Shown here: piece after piece, positions 50,770-59,074 of the stretch | Numbering within the stretch: the first letter of the stretch is position 1 | How the letters are laid out: the number at the start of each line of letters is the position of its first letter | Source: Mycobacterium triplex | GTDB taxonomy: Bacteria; Actinomycetota; Actinomycetes; Mycobacteriales; Mycobacteriaceae | Assembly (NCBI RefSeq): GCF_000689255.1 | Contig: NZ_HG964446.1 | Location: forward strand, 3,888,734-3,952,733 | Direction of reading: 5' to 3' | Length of the DNA stretch: 64,000 nucleotides | Program-made: the position numbers and the translations under genes | Notes under the pieces: model-generated | Database searches by the model: none | The model's input: only the letters and a program-made list of their open reading frames with translations | Told to the model about the DNA's origin: nothing

Positions 50770-51417
50770 GTGCGCACGGCGTTCCACGAGCAGCTCGATT
50801 TGCTCAGCGAGACCCTGAGCCAGATGTGCGGCCTCGCAGGTCTGGCGATGGAAGAGGCGACTCAGGCGCTGCTGCAGGCGGATCTGGCTGAGGCCGAAGC
50901 AGTTTTCACCAACCACGCGCACCTTGTACAGATGCGAAGCGAGGCCGAGGACGCGGCATTTGCGCTGCTGGCCCTGCAAGCGCCCGTCGCCAGCGATCTC
51001 CGGACGGTAGTTGGGTGCATGCAGAGCGTCGCTGACGCCGAACGGATGGGCGGCTTGGCGCTGCACGTCGCAAAGATCGTGCGCCGCCGCCATCCAGACC
51101 GCGCAGTACCCGAAGAGGTGCATCGCGACTTTGCCGAGATGGGGCGGATCGCGGTGGATTTGGGCCGAAGCGCACGAGACGCCGTGCTATCCCGCGATCC
51201 GCACCAGGCCGCACAGATCCGTCACGATGACGTCGAGATGAATCAGCTGTATCAACGCCTGTTCACCGTCCTCAAAGGGGAAGACTGGCCCCACGGTGTA
51301 TCGACCGCCGTCGATACCACCCTCTTGGGCCGCTTTTATGAGCGCTTCGCCGACCACGCCGTCGAGATCGGGCGTCGCGTCATCTTCCAAACGACCGGCG
51401 AAACTCCCAGCGAGTGA
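50770..51417 (+). CDS. phoU: PhoU/PhoY phosphate-signalling regulator
   Basis: This 215-residue all-helical protein has two PhoU repeats: FHEQLDLLSETLSQMCGLAGLAMEEATQALL, and EVHRDFAEMGRIAVDLGRSARDAVL. Metal-site signatures are ERMGGLALHVAKI and ERFADHAVEIGRRVIF. PhoU proteins link the Pst transporter to the SenX3/PhoR histidine kinase and restrain the phosphate response. The start is GTG 50770. No pst or two-component genes lie nearby, so it is an orphan copy. Confidence 0.92.
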   Translation: MRTAFHEQLDLLSETLSQMCGLAGLAMEEATQALLQADLAEAEAVFTNHAHLVQMRSEAEDAAFALLALQAPVASDLRTVVGCMQSVADAERMGGLALHVAKIVRRRHPDRAVPEEVHRDFAEMGRIAVDLGRSARDAVLSRDPHQAAQIRHDDVEMNQLYQRLFTVLKGEDWPHGVSTAVDTTLLGRFYERFADHAVEIGRRVIFQTTGETPSE

Positions 51418-51436
51418 CCTTCACCTCGGATTTCAA

Positions 51437-51511
51437 TGGTGGGCGCGGACGGTATCGAACCGCCGACCGCTGGTGTGTAAAACCAGAGCTCTACCACTGA
51501 GCTACGCGCCC
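51437..51511 (-). tRNA. tRNA-Val (anticodon TAC)
   Basis: The minus strand folds as a full cloverleaf: acceptor GGGCGCG / CGCGCCC, D-arm GCTCAGTGGTAGAGC, anticodon arm CTGGT-TTTACAC-ACCAG with anticodon TAC (decodes GUA, valine), and T-arm GGCGG-TTCGATA-CCGTC with one G-U pair. The genomic sequence encodes the discriminator A and the CCA end (51437-51440). Confidence 0.95.
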
Positions 51512-51559
51512 TCTATGCCCGCCGCAGGCTACACGCCCGTCGGCCGGGAGCTCAAACTC

Positions 51560-52021
51560 TCAGGCCCGCAAAGCCTCCAGCGCCTCGGTCCACAGTCGCT
51601 GATCGCGCGCCTCGCCGGGCACTTTCATCTCGGCAAACTGGATGATCCCAGACCGGTCGACGACGAAGGTACCGCGGTTGGAATAGCCGGCGTGGTCGTT
51701 GAACACGCCGTAGGCCTGGCTGACCTCGCCGTGCGGCCAGAAGTCGGACAGCACCGGAAACGTGAACCCGCTCTCGGTGCACCAGACCTTGTGCGTCGGC
51801 GGCGGCCCCACCGAGATCGCCAGCGCCACGCTGTCGTCGTTTTCGAAGTCGGGCAGACGATCCCGAAGCTCATCCAGCTCGCCCTGGCAGATCTTGGTGA
51901 ACGCCAACGGGAAGAACACCAGCAGCACGTTCTTGTCGCCGCGATAGCCGCTCAGGGTGACGCGCTGTTGGTTCTGGTCGCGCAGGGTGAAATCGGGGGC
52001 TGTCGTCCCGACCGGCAGCAT
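51560..52021 (-). CDS. ahpE: One-Cys peroxiredoxin AhpE
   Basis: This 153-residue peroxiredoxin reduces peroxides and peroxynitrite. VFFPLAFTKICQGELDEL contains the peroxidatic Cys45; GTFVVDRSGIIQFAEM is the typical C-terminal strand pair. Length matches M. tuberculosis AhpE exactly. Two differences stand out: lysine replaces glycine two residues before Cys45 (FTKIC), and an extra cysteine appears in VWCTESGF. ATG 52021 shares its first base with the upstream stop codon (TAATG). Confidence 0.94.
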   Translation of the reverse strand: MLPVGTTAPDFTLRDQNQQRVTLSGYRGDKNVLLVFFPLAFTKICQGELDELRDRLPDFENDDSVALAISVGPPPTHKVWCTESGFTFPVLSDFWPHGEVSQAYGVFNDHAGYSNRGTFVVDRSGIIQFAEMKVPGEARDQRLWTEALEALRA

Positions 52022-52443
52022 TACCGCTTCCCGGCGCGCGACTTCGGTTGCACCAGCCGGCTGGCACTCCAGTCGCCCAGGTTGACCGACGAGGTCGGCA
52101 TCAGGCCGGCGGTCGGCGCCGCCTCGGCGATCTCGGCGGGCAGCACATGGCCGGGCTTGCCGGTCTTGGGCGTCAGCACCCAGATCACGCCGTCCTCGGC
52201 CAGCGGGCTGATCGCGTCCATCAGGGTGTCCACCAGGTCGCCGTCGCCGTCTCGCCACCAGAGCAATACGACGTCGACCACCTCGTCGGTGTCCTCGTCG
52301 AGCAGCTCGGAGCCGCAGGCTTCCTCGACCGCCGCGCGGATGTCGTCGTCGGTGTCCTCGTCCCAGCCGAACTCCTGGACAACCTGATCTCGTTGGACGC
52401 CCAGCTTGCGAGCGTAGTTCGAGGCGTCATCCGCCGCGACCAC
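52021..52443 (-). CDS. DUF3052 family protein (Rv2239c type)
   Basis: This 140-residue acidic protein starts at GTG 52443 (VVAADDASNYARKLGVQRDQ). EFGWDEDTDDDIRAAVEE, a Asp-rich region and VDVVLLWWRDGDGDLVDTL are the conserved DUF3052 pattern. AGGAGG six bases upstream decides the start over TTG 52461. It is coupled to ahpE by TAATG. Function unknown. Confidence 0.86.
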   Translation of the reverse strand: MVAADDASNYARKLGVQRDQVVQEFGWDEDTDDDIRAAVEEACGSELLDEDTDEVVDVVLLWWRDGDGDLVDTLMDAISPLAEDGVIWVLTPKTGKPGHVLPAEIAEAAPTAGLMPTSSVNLGDWSASRLVQPKSRAGKR

Positions 52444-52527
52444 CGTGGGACCTCCTAACAAGACAACCTGCGCGCCATGCGATTGGGGATTATCGTCGCA
52501 CAGCCAGAACCTGGTTCACACTCCGCC

Positions 52528-53118
52528 TCAGAAGGACGCCAGGCACAATTTCAGCGCCTTGGTCTTGGTGTCGTTGAGTTGATCGACCCGACGGTTGAAT
52601 TCGCCGGTCCCCGCGTGGGTGCCGATCGCGTTCGCCACGCCGCGCGCAGCGTCGATATACGCGTTGAACGCGTCCTTCAGCTGCGACGACAACGCATCGT
52701 TGAAGTTGTTGCTCACCGTCGAGGCGCTGTTGTTGAGCGCGTCGATGGCCGGGCCCTCGAACGGGCCGGTGCCACGGCCGCCGTTGAACGCCCCGACATA
52801 GGCATTGACCTTGTCGATGGCTTCCTTGCTGGTGGTGGCCAGCGAGTCGCACGAGCCGCGCACCGCCTTGGTGGTCAACGATTGTTGCCGCTGCGACTCC
52901 CGGACGCTGGACGTCGCGATCGAGGCGGACACCGACGACGAGACCGATTGCCGGTAGGCCGGCGCCACCTTCGTGTCGGGGGTGGCCGTGCCGTTGGTCA
53001 CGGTGGTACAGCCCACGATGCCCATCAGCACGGTGGCGATGCAGCCGAGCGCCAGCACGCCACGCTTGGGGAGCTCTGCCCCACGCGGGTCCGGGGCGAC
53101 TTTCCATCCGGTGAGCAC
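52528..53118 (-). CDS. Putative lipoprotein (Rv2240c type)
   Basis: This 196-residue protein starts at GTG 53118 (VLTGWKVAPDPRGAELPKRG). A hydrophobic helix ends in a lipobox (LMGIVGC, Cys near residue 35), followed by TTVTNGTATPD and a Ser/Asn-rich helical domain with two more cysteines (RGSCDSL, LKLCLASF). It is likely anchored on the outer face of the membrane. It is divergent from aceE across about 160 bases. Confidence 0.78.
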   Translation of the reverse strand: MLTGWKVAPDPRGAELPKRGVLALGCIATVLMGIVGCTTVTNGTATPDTKVAPAYRQSVSSSVSASIATSSVRESQRQQSLTTKAVRGSCDSLATTSKEAIDKVNAYVGAFNGGRGTGPFEGPAIDALNNSASTVSNNFNDALSSQLKDAFNAYIDAARGVANAIGTHAGTGEFNRRVDQLNDTKTKALKLCLASF

Positions 53119-53280
53119 AGTTTGTGACGTTACCGGGTGCCGATTGCCGACGCCGTTAACGCACTGATGTTTCGTGTCGTTGGCGGGCGATCCGATTGCG
53201 GCTACCCGCCCGAGCCGCCGGTACGGCACGATAGGAAGTCGAACACGCATGCAGGTACCGCCGACAACAGGAGTAGTGCG

Positions 53281-56070
53281 TTGACGACCGAGTTCGCACG
53301 CCACGATCTGGCCAAAACCCCAAGCAACGGAAGCGAACCCGATCGCGTCCGGGTGATCCGGGACGGTGTCGCGTCGTATCTGCCCGACATCGACCCCGAG
53401 GAAACCTCGGAGTGGCTGGAGTCCTTCGACGAGCTGCTGGAGCGCTCGGGTCCGGCGCGGGCCCGCTACCTGATGTTGCGGTTGCTGGAACGCGCGGGCG
53501 AACAGCGGGTGTCGCTGCCGGCGCTGACGTCGACCGACTACGTCAACACGATCCCGACCGAGCTGGAGCCGTGGTTCCCCGGCGACGAGGACGTCGAGCG
53601 TCGCTTCCGGGCCTGGATCCGCTGGAACGCCGCGATCATGGTGCACCGCGCCCAGCGTCCGGGAATCGGCGTGGGCGGCCACATTTCGACGTACGCCTCG
53701 TCGGCGGCGCTGTACGAGGTCGGGTTCAACCACTTCTTCCGCGGCAAGGCACACCCCGGCGGGGGCGACCAGGTGTTCATCCAGGGCCACGCGTCCCCGG
53801 GGATCTACGCACGGGCATTTCTGGAGGGCCGGCTGACCGCCGACCGGCTCGACGGCTTCCGGCAGGAGCACAGCCACCCGGGTGGCGGGCTGCCGTCCTA
53901 CCCGCACCCGCGGTTGATGCCCGACTTCTGGGAGTTCCCGACGGTGTCGATGGGCCTTGGCCCGATGAACGCCATCTACCAGGCCCGCTTCAACCACTAC
54001 CTGCACGACCGCGGCATCAAGGACACCTCGGATCAGCATGTGTGGGCGTTCCTCGGCGACGGCGAGATGGACGAGCCGGAGAGCCGCGGCCTGATCCAGG
54101 TGGCCGCCAACGAGGCGCTGGACAACCTGACCTTCGTCATCAACTGCAACCTGCAACGTCTCGACGGCCCGGTGCGCGGTAACGGCAAGATCATCCAGGA
54201 GCTGGAGTCGTTCTTCCGCGGCGCCGGCTGGAACGTCATCAAGGTGGTCTGGGGCCGCGAGTGGGATGCGCTGCTGCACGCCGACCGCGACGGCGCGCTG
54301 GTGAACCTGATGAACACCACGCCCGACGGCGACTACCAGACCTACAAGGCCAACGACGGCGCCTACGTGCGCGACCACTTCTTCGGCCGCGACCCGCGCA
54401 CCAAGGCGCTCGTGGAGCACATGACCGATTCGGAGATCTGGAACCTCAAGCGCGGTGGCCACGACTACCGCAAGGTCTACGCCGCCTACCGCGCGGCCGT
54501 CGACCACAAGGGACAGCCGACGGTGATCCTGGCCAAGACAATCAAGGGCTACTCGCTGGGCGCGCACTTCCAGGGCCGCAACGCCACGCATCAGATGAAA
54601 AAGCTTGCGATAGAAGACCTTAAGTACTTCCGCGACGCCATCCGGATTCCGATCAGCGACGCGCAGCTGGAGGAAGACCCGTACCTGCCGCCCTACTACC
54701 ACCCCGGACCCGACGCCCCCGAGATCCGCTACATGCTGGACCGGCGTCGCCAGCTGGGCGGCTTCCTGCCCGAGCGCCCGACGAAAACCAAGGCGCTCAA
54801 GCTCCCCGGCAGCGACACCTACAAGGCGCTGAAGAAAGGCTCGGGCACCCAGGAAGTCGCCACCACGATGGCGCTGGTGCGCACCTTCAAAGAAGTGTTG
54901 CGGGACAAGGAGATTGGCCCGCGCATCGTGCCGATCATTCCCGACGAGGCCCGCACGTTCGGCATGGACTCGTGGTTCCCGTCGCTGAAGATCTACAACC
55001 GCCTCGGCCAGCTGTATACGGCCGTGGACGCCGAATTGATGTTGGCGTACAAGGAAAGTGAAGTCGGCCAGATCCTGCACGAGGGCATCAACGAGGCCGG
55101 CTCGGCGGCGTCGTTCACCGCGGCCGGCACGTCGTACGCGACGCACAACGAGCCGATGATCCCGCTCTACATCTTCTATTCGATGTTCGGCTTCCAGCGC
55201 ACCGGCGACGGCCTGTGGGCCGCGGCCGACCAGATGGCGCGCGGGTTTGTGCTGGGGGCCACCGCGGGGCGCACCACCCTGACCGGTGAGGGCTTGCAGC
55301 ACGCCGACGGTCATTCGCTGCTGCTGGCCGCCACCAACCCGGCGGTGGTCTCCTACGACCCGGCATTCGCCTACGAGATCGCCTACATCGTCGAGAGCGG
55401 GCTGGCGCGGATGTTCGGCCCGAACCCAGAGAACATCTACTTCTACATCACCATCTACAACGAGCCGTATGTGCAGCCGCCGGAGCCACACAACCTGGAT
55501 CCCGAGGGCGTGCTGCGCGGGATCTACCGCTACCAGGCGGCCGGCGAGCGACGCACCAACACCGCGCAGATCCTGGCCTCCGGGGTTGCGATGCCGTCGG
55601 CGGTGAAGGCCGCCGAGATGCTGGCCGCCGAGTGGGATGTCGCCGCCGACGTGTGGTCGGTGACCAGCTGGGGCGAGCTCAACCGCGACGGGCTCGCGGT
55701 CCAGCAGGCTCAGCTGCGCCATCCCGACAAGCCGGCCGGCATTCCGTACATCACGAAGGCGCTCGAAGGGGCCACCGGTCCGGTGATCGCCGTGTCGGAC
55801 TGGATGCGTGGAGTGCCCGAGCAGATCCGGCCGTGGGTGCCGAACACCTTCGTCACGCTGGGCACCGACGGGTTCGGCTTCTCCGACACCCGGCCGGCCG
55901 CGCGGCGGTACTTCAACACCGACGCGGAGTCGCAGGTGGTGGCGGTGCTCGAGGCGCTGGCCCGCGACGGCGAGATCGACCCGTCGGTGCCGGTCGCGGC
56001 GGCCCGGCAGTACCGCATCGACGACGTGCAGGCCGCCCCGAAGCAGACGTCCGACCCCGGCGTCGCATAA
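53281..56070 (+). CDS. aceE: Pyruvate dehydrogenase E1 component AceE
   Basis: This 929-residue homodimeric E1 decarboxylates pyruvate with thiamine diphosphate and acetylates DlaT. The ThDP/Mg motif GDGEMDEPESRGL...NCNLQRLDG is at about 255-300. GHASPGIYARAFLEGRL, SSAALYEVGFNHFF and the transketolase-like middle domain (EGINEAGSAASFTAAGTSYA) are all present. The frame is open from 53137, but TTG 53281 (MTTEFARHDLAK) has AGGAG seven bases upstream and matches the M. tuberculosis N-terminus. Confidence 0.97.
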   Translation: MTTEFARHDLAKTPSNGSEPDRVRVIRDGVASYLPDIDPEETSEWLESFDELLERSGPARARYLMLRLLERAGEQRVSLPALTSTDYVNTIPTELEPWFPGDEDVERRFRAWIRWNAAIMVHRAQRPGIGVGGHISTYASSAALYEVGFNHFFRGKAHPGGGDQVFIQGHASPGIYARAFLEGRLTADRLDGFRQEHSHPGGGLPSYPHPRLMPDFWEFPTVSMGLGPMNAIYQARFNHYLHDRGIKDTSDQHVWAFLGDGEMDEPESRGLIQVAANEALDNLTFVINCNLQRLDGPVRGNGKIIQELESFFRGAGWNVIKVVWGREWDALLHADRDGALVNLMNTTPDGDYQTYKANDGAYVRDHFFGRDPRTKALVEHMTDSEIWNLKRGGHDYRKVYAAYRAAVDHKGQPTVILAKTIKGYSLGAHFQGRNATHQMKKLAIEDLKYFRDAIRIPISDAQLEEDPYLPPYYHPGPDAPEIRYMLDRRRQLGGFLPERPTKTKALKLPGSDTYKALKKGSGTQEVATTMALVRTFKEVLRDKEIGPRIVPIIPDEARTFGMDSWFPSLKIYNRLGQLYTAVDAELMLAYKESEVGQILHEGINEAGSAASFTAAGTSYATHNEPMIPLYIFYSMFGFQRTGDGLWAAADQMARGFVLGATAGRTTLTGEGLQHADGHSLLLAATNPAVVSYDPAFAYEIAYIVESGLARMFGPNPENIYFYITIYNEPYVQPPEPHNLDPEGVLRGIYRYQAAGERRTNTAQILASGVAMPSAVKAAEMLAAEWDVAADVWSVTSWGELNRDGLAVQQAQLRHPDKPAGIPYITKALEGATGPVIAVSDWMRGVPEQIRPWVPNTFVTLGTDGFGFSDTRPAARRYFNTDAESQVVAVLEALARDGEIDPSVPVAAARQYRIDDVQAAPKQTSDPGVA

Positions 56071-56139
56071 CGGCCTCGCCTCGCCTCACACGGAGCGCCC
56101 GGCCAGCCGCACGTTGGGCCCCGACCGCCCGGCCAGCCG

Positions 56140-56196
56140 CCCAACGTGACGCTGCAGTCACGTTGGGCCCCGAGCGTGACTGCAGCGTCACGCTCG
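56140..56196. promoter_or_regulatory. Tandem, mutually exclusive hairpins between aceE and the MabR-type gene
   Basis: Hairpin A is CCCAACGTGAC / GTCACGTTGGG (56140-56150 with 56157-56167). Hairpin B is CGAGCGTGAC / GTCACGCTCG (56171-56180 with 56187-56196). Their loops are GCTGCA and TGCAGC. An alternative 18-bp pairing joins 56145-56162 with 56175-56192 and disrupts both. Upstream, CGCCCGGCCAGCCGC occurs twice (about 56096 and 56126). The region could be a terminator or attenuator. Confidence 0.6.
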
Positions 56197-56276
56197 AGCC
56201 CGGGTGCACGAGCCCACCAGCAAGACCCGCCGGGCCTTTAGCGGAAAGTTCCAGAAATCGGGCGTAGCTTTTAGGG

Positions 56277-57602
56277 GTGACTGACAACCCCTTCGCCGGC
56301 CCGTTCGCCAAGCATCCGAGGTCGCCGCTCGAATCCTTGAACACGGTCCCCGACTCCGTGCTGCGGCGGCTCAAGCAGTACTCCGGGCGGCTGGCGACCG
56401 AGGCGGTGACGGCCATGCAGGAGCGATTGCCGTTCTTCGCCGAGCTGGAAGCCTCCCAGCGGGCCAGCGTGGCGCTGGTCGTGCAGACGGCCGTCGTCAA
56501 CTTCGTCGAGTGGATGCAGGACCCGCACAGCAACGTCAGCTACACCGCGCAGGCCTTCGAACTGGTCCCCCAGGAGCTCACCCGCCGCATCGCGTTGCGC
56601 CACAGCGTGGACATGGTGCGGGTGACCATGGAGTTCTTCGAGGAGGTCGTGCCGCTGCTGGCCCGCTCCGAGGAGCAGCTGACCGCGCTGACGGTCGGCA
56701 TCTTGAAATACAGCCGCGACCTGGCGTTCAGCTTCGCCTCGGCCTACGCCGACGCGGCCGAGGCGCGGGGCAGCTGGGACAGCCGGATGGAGGCCAGCGT
56801 CGTCGACGCCGTGGTGCGCGGCGACACCGGCCCGGAGCTGTTGTCCCGCGCGGCGGCGCTGAACTGGGACACCACCGCTCCGGCGACGGTCGTCGTCGGC
56901 AGCCCGGCCCCCAGCCGCGACAACACCAACGGCGAGGTCGCCAGCGAGCGGGCCAGCCAAATCGTCCGCGACACGGCCGCTCATCACGGGCGCGCCGCCC
57001 TCACCGACGTGCACGGCACCTGGCTGGTGGCCATCGTGTCGGGTCAGTTGTCGCCAACCGACAAGTTCCTGGGCGATCTGCTGAGCGCATTCGCCCCGGG
57101 CCCCGTGGTCATCGGGCCCACCGCCCCGATGCTGACCGCGGCCTATCACAGCGCCAGCGAGGCCATCTCCGGGATGAACGCCGCCCCCGGGTGGGCCGGT
57201 GCCCCGCGGCCCGTGCACGCCCGGGAGCTGTTGCCGGAACGGGCCCTGATGGGCGACGCCTCGGCCATCGTGGCGTTGCACACCGACGTGATGGGACCCC
57301 TGGCCGACGCCGGACCCACCCTTATTGAAACTCTTGACGCTTACTTAGATTGCGGCGGCGCGATCGAGGCCTGCGCACGCAAGTTGTTCGTTCATCCAAA
57401 CACCGTGCGCTACCGGCTCAAGCGCATCACCGACTTCACCGGGCGCGATCCCACCCAACCTCGCGACGCGTACGTGTTGCGAGTGGCGGCGACGGTCGGC
57501 CAACTCAACTACCCCACCAACCCCTCTAGTGTTGGTAACAGCGCGGTAACGGCGGTTCCGCTGCCGGTCAGAGGGAGTTCTGCGGCACCGTCTGTGCGGT
57601 AG
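56277..57602 (+). CDS. mabR: MabR-type PucR/CdaR family regulator of the FAS-II operon
   Basis: This 441-residue regulator has an N-terminal helical sensory domain (about 20-170), a GGDEF-like middle domain, and a C-terminal helix-turn-helix (DCGGAIEACARKLFVHPNTVRYRLKRI, about 370-400) of the PucR type. In M. tuberculosis the product at this locus (Rv2242, MabR) binds the fasII promoter just downstream and senses long-chain acyl-CoA. GTG 56277 has AGGGG next to it. It lies 140 bases before fabD. Confidence 0.92.
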   Translation: MTDNPFAGPFAKHPRSPLESLNTVPDSVLRRLKQYSGRLATEAVTAMQERLPFFAELEASQRASVALVVQTAVVNFVEWMQDPHSNVSYTAQAFELVPQELTRRIALRHSVDMVRVTMEFFEEVVPLLARSEEQLTALTVGILKYSRDLAFSFASAYADAAEARGSWDSRMEASVVDAVVRGDTGPELLSRAAALNWDTTAPATVVVGSPAPSRDNTNGEVASERASQIVRDTAAHHGRAALTDVHGTWLVAIVSGQLSPTDKFLGDLLSAFAPGPVVIGPTAPMLTAAYHSASEAISGMNAAPGWAGAPRPVHARELLPERALMGDASAIVALHTDVMGPLADAGPTLIETLDAYLDCGGAIEACARKLFVHPNTVRYRLKRITDFTGRDPTQPRDAYVLRVAATVGQLNYPTNPSSVGNSAVTAVPLPVRGSSAAPSVR

Positions 57603-57653
57603 TGATTCAGCCAACAGATCGCGGCGCGGTATCGAATACGTAGCTTGTGGAGC

Positions 57654-57718
57654 GGTTTTGTTTGGTTTCTACAAAAACCTAAGACGAGGTTCATAATCTG
57701 TTACACCCGCCAAAACCG
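57654..57718 (+). promoter_or_regulatory. Promoter/operator region of fabD (FAS-II)
   Basis: The 140-base gap before fabD holds inverted repeats with the core GGTTTTGT / ACAAAAACC (57654-57661 with 57671-57679, one extra A). CAAAACCG at 57711-57718 is a further inverted copy of CGGTTTTG at 57653-57660. CATAAT at 57692-57697 is a possible -10 element between them. The placement suits a MabR-type operator; binding is not shown by sequence alone. Confidence 0.5.
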
Positions 57719-57742
57719 TTTCCACAGTGTTCTCTTAGACAC

Positions 57743-58651
57743 GTGATTGCATTACTCGCGCCCGGACAGGGCTCGCAGACAGAGGGAATGCTCTCGCCGT
57801 GGCTGGAATTGCCGGGGGCGACAGAGCAGCTGACTCTGTGGTCGAAGGCCAGCGGTCTGGACCTGGTGCGACTGGGCACCACCGCATCCAACGAAGAGAT
57901 CACCGACACGTCGGTCACTCAGCCGCTGGTCGTCGCGGCCACCCTGCTCGCCCACCAGGAGCTGACCAAGCGGGGGCTGCTAAGCGGCAAGGACTTCATC
58001 GTGGCCGGTCACTCGGTGGGCGAGATCGCGGCCTACGCAATCGCCGGCGTGATGGCCGCCGATGACGCCGTCGCCCTGGCCGCCACCCGTGGCGCCGAGA
58101 TGGCCAAGGCGTGTGCCGCCGAGCCGACCGGCATGTCCGCGGTGCTGGGCGGGGACGAGACCGAAGTCCTGGCCCGCCTCGAGCAGCTGGATCTGTTCCC
58201 CGCGAACCGCAACGCCGCCGGGCAGATTGTCGCCGCCGGCCCGCTGACCGCGCTGGAGAAGCTGGCCGAAGACCCGCCGGCCAAGGCCCGGGTGCGGGCT
58301 CTCGGCGTCGCCGGAGCATTCCACACCAAGTACATGGCGTCCGCTCTGGAGGGCTACGCCGCCGCGGCGGCCGCCATCGCGACCGCCGAGCCGACTGCCA
58401 CGCTGCTGTCCAACCGCGACGGAAAGCCGGTCGCTTCGGCGGCGGTGGCGATGGAAACGCTGGTCGCTCAGTTGATCCAGCCGGTGCGGTGGGACCTGTG
58501 CACCGCGACGCTGGCTGAGCACGATGTCGAGGCGATTGTGGAGTTCCCCCCCGCGGGCACCCTCGCCGGCATCGCCAAGCGTGAGCTTCGGGGGGTGACG
58601 GTACGTGCCGTCAAGACGCCCGCAGACCTGGACGCGCTGGCCGACATCTGA
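57743..58651 (+). CDS. fabD: Malonyl-CoA:ACP transacylase FabD
   Basis: This 302-residue enzyme loads malonate from CoA onto AcpM for FAS-II. LLAPGQGSQTEGM is the N-terminal loop, GHSVGEIAAYA carries the nucleophile Ser91, and VAGAFHTKYMAS supplies the catalytic His. GTG 57743 opens the five-gene mycolate elongation operon. Confidence 0.96.
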   Translation: MIALLAPGQGSQTEGMLSPWLELPGATEQLTLWSKASGLDLVRLGTTASNEEITDTSVTQPLVVAATLLAHQELTKRGLLSGKDFIVAGHSVGEIAAYAIAGVMAADDAVALAATRGAEMAKACAAEPTGMSAVLGGDETEVLARLEQLDLFPANRNAAGQIVAAGPLTALEKLAEDPPAKARVRALGVAGAFHTKYMASALEGYAAAAAAIATAEPTATLLSNRDGKPVASAAVAMETLVAQLIQPVRWDLCTATLAEHDVEAIVEFPPAGTLAGIAKRELRGVTVRAVKTPADLDALADI

Positions 58652-58729
58652 CGTCGGCGCGGCTAGGTACAACCGCATAAGAGCACATCAAACCGATTGC
58701 AACACAACACATTACGAAGGGAAAAGGCC

Positions 58730-59074
58730 GTGGCCGTTTCGCAGGAAGAAATCATCGCCGGTATCGCCGAGATCATCGAAGAGGTCACCGGTATTGAGCC
58801 CTCAGAGGTCACCCCGGAGAAGTCGTTCGTCGACGACCTGGACATCGACTCGCTGTCGATGGTTGAGATCGCCGTTCAGACCGAGGACAAGTACGGCGTG
58901 AAGATCCCGGACGAGGACCTCGCCGGTCTGCGCACCGTCGGTGACGTCGTCTCCTACATCCAGAAGCTCGAGGAAGAGAACCCCGAGGCCGCCGAGGCGC
59001 TGCGGGCCAAGCTGGAGTCGGAGCACCCCGACACTGTCGCCAACGTCCAGGCAAGGGCGGAAGCGGACAAGTGA
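58730..59074 (+). CDS. acpM: Meromycolate extension acyl carrier protein AcpM
   Basis: This 114-residue carrier has the phosphopantetheine serine at S41 in DDLDIDSLSMVEI. After the 80-residue ACP fold it has the acidic C-terminal extension (EEENPEAAEALRAKLESEHP) specific to mycobacterial AcpM. GTG 58730 with GAAGGGAAAAGG upstream is used; the frame is open from 58697. The stop overlaps the kasA start (GTGA). Confidence 0.96.
   Translation: MAVSQEEIIAGIAEIIEEVTGIEPSEVTPEKSFVDDLDIDSLSMVEIAVQTEDKYGVKIPDEDLAGLRTVGDVVSYIQKLEEENPEAAEALRAKLESEHPDTVANVQARAEADK

Noticed and set aside
52528..55722. 1064-residue open frame on the minus strand opposite aceE
   Set aside because: Only its last 196 codons (to 53118) look like a protein; the rest is antisense to aceE, with GC-rich codon-position artefacts and no motifs.
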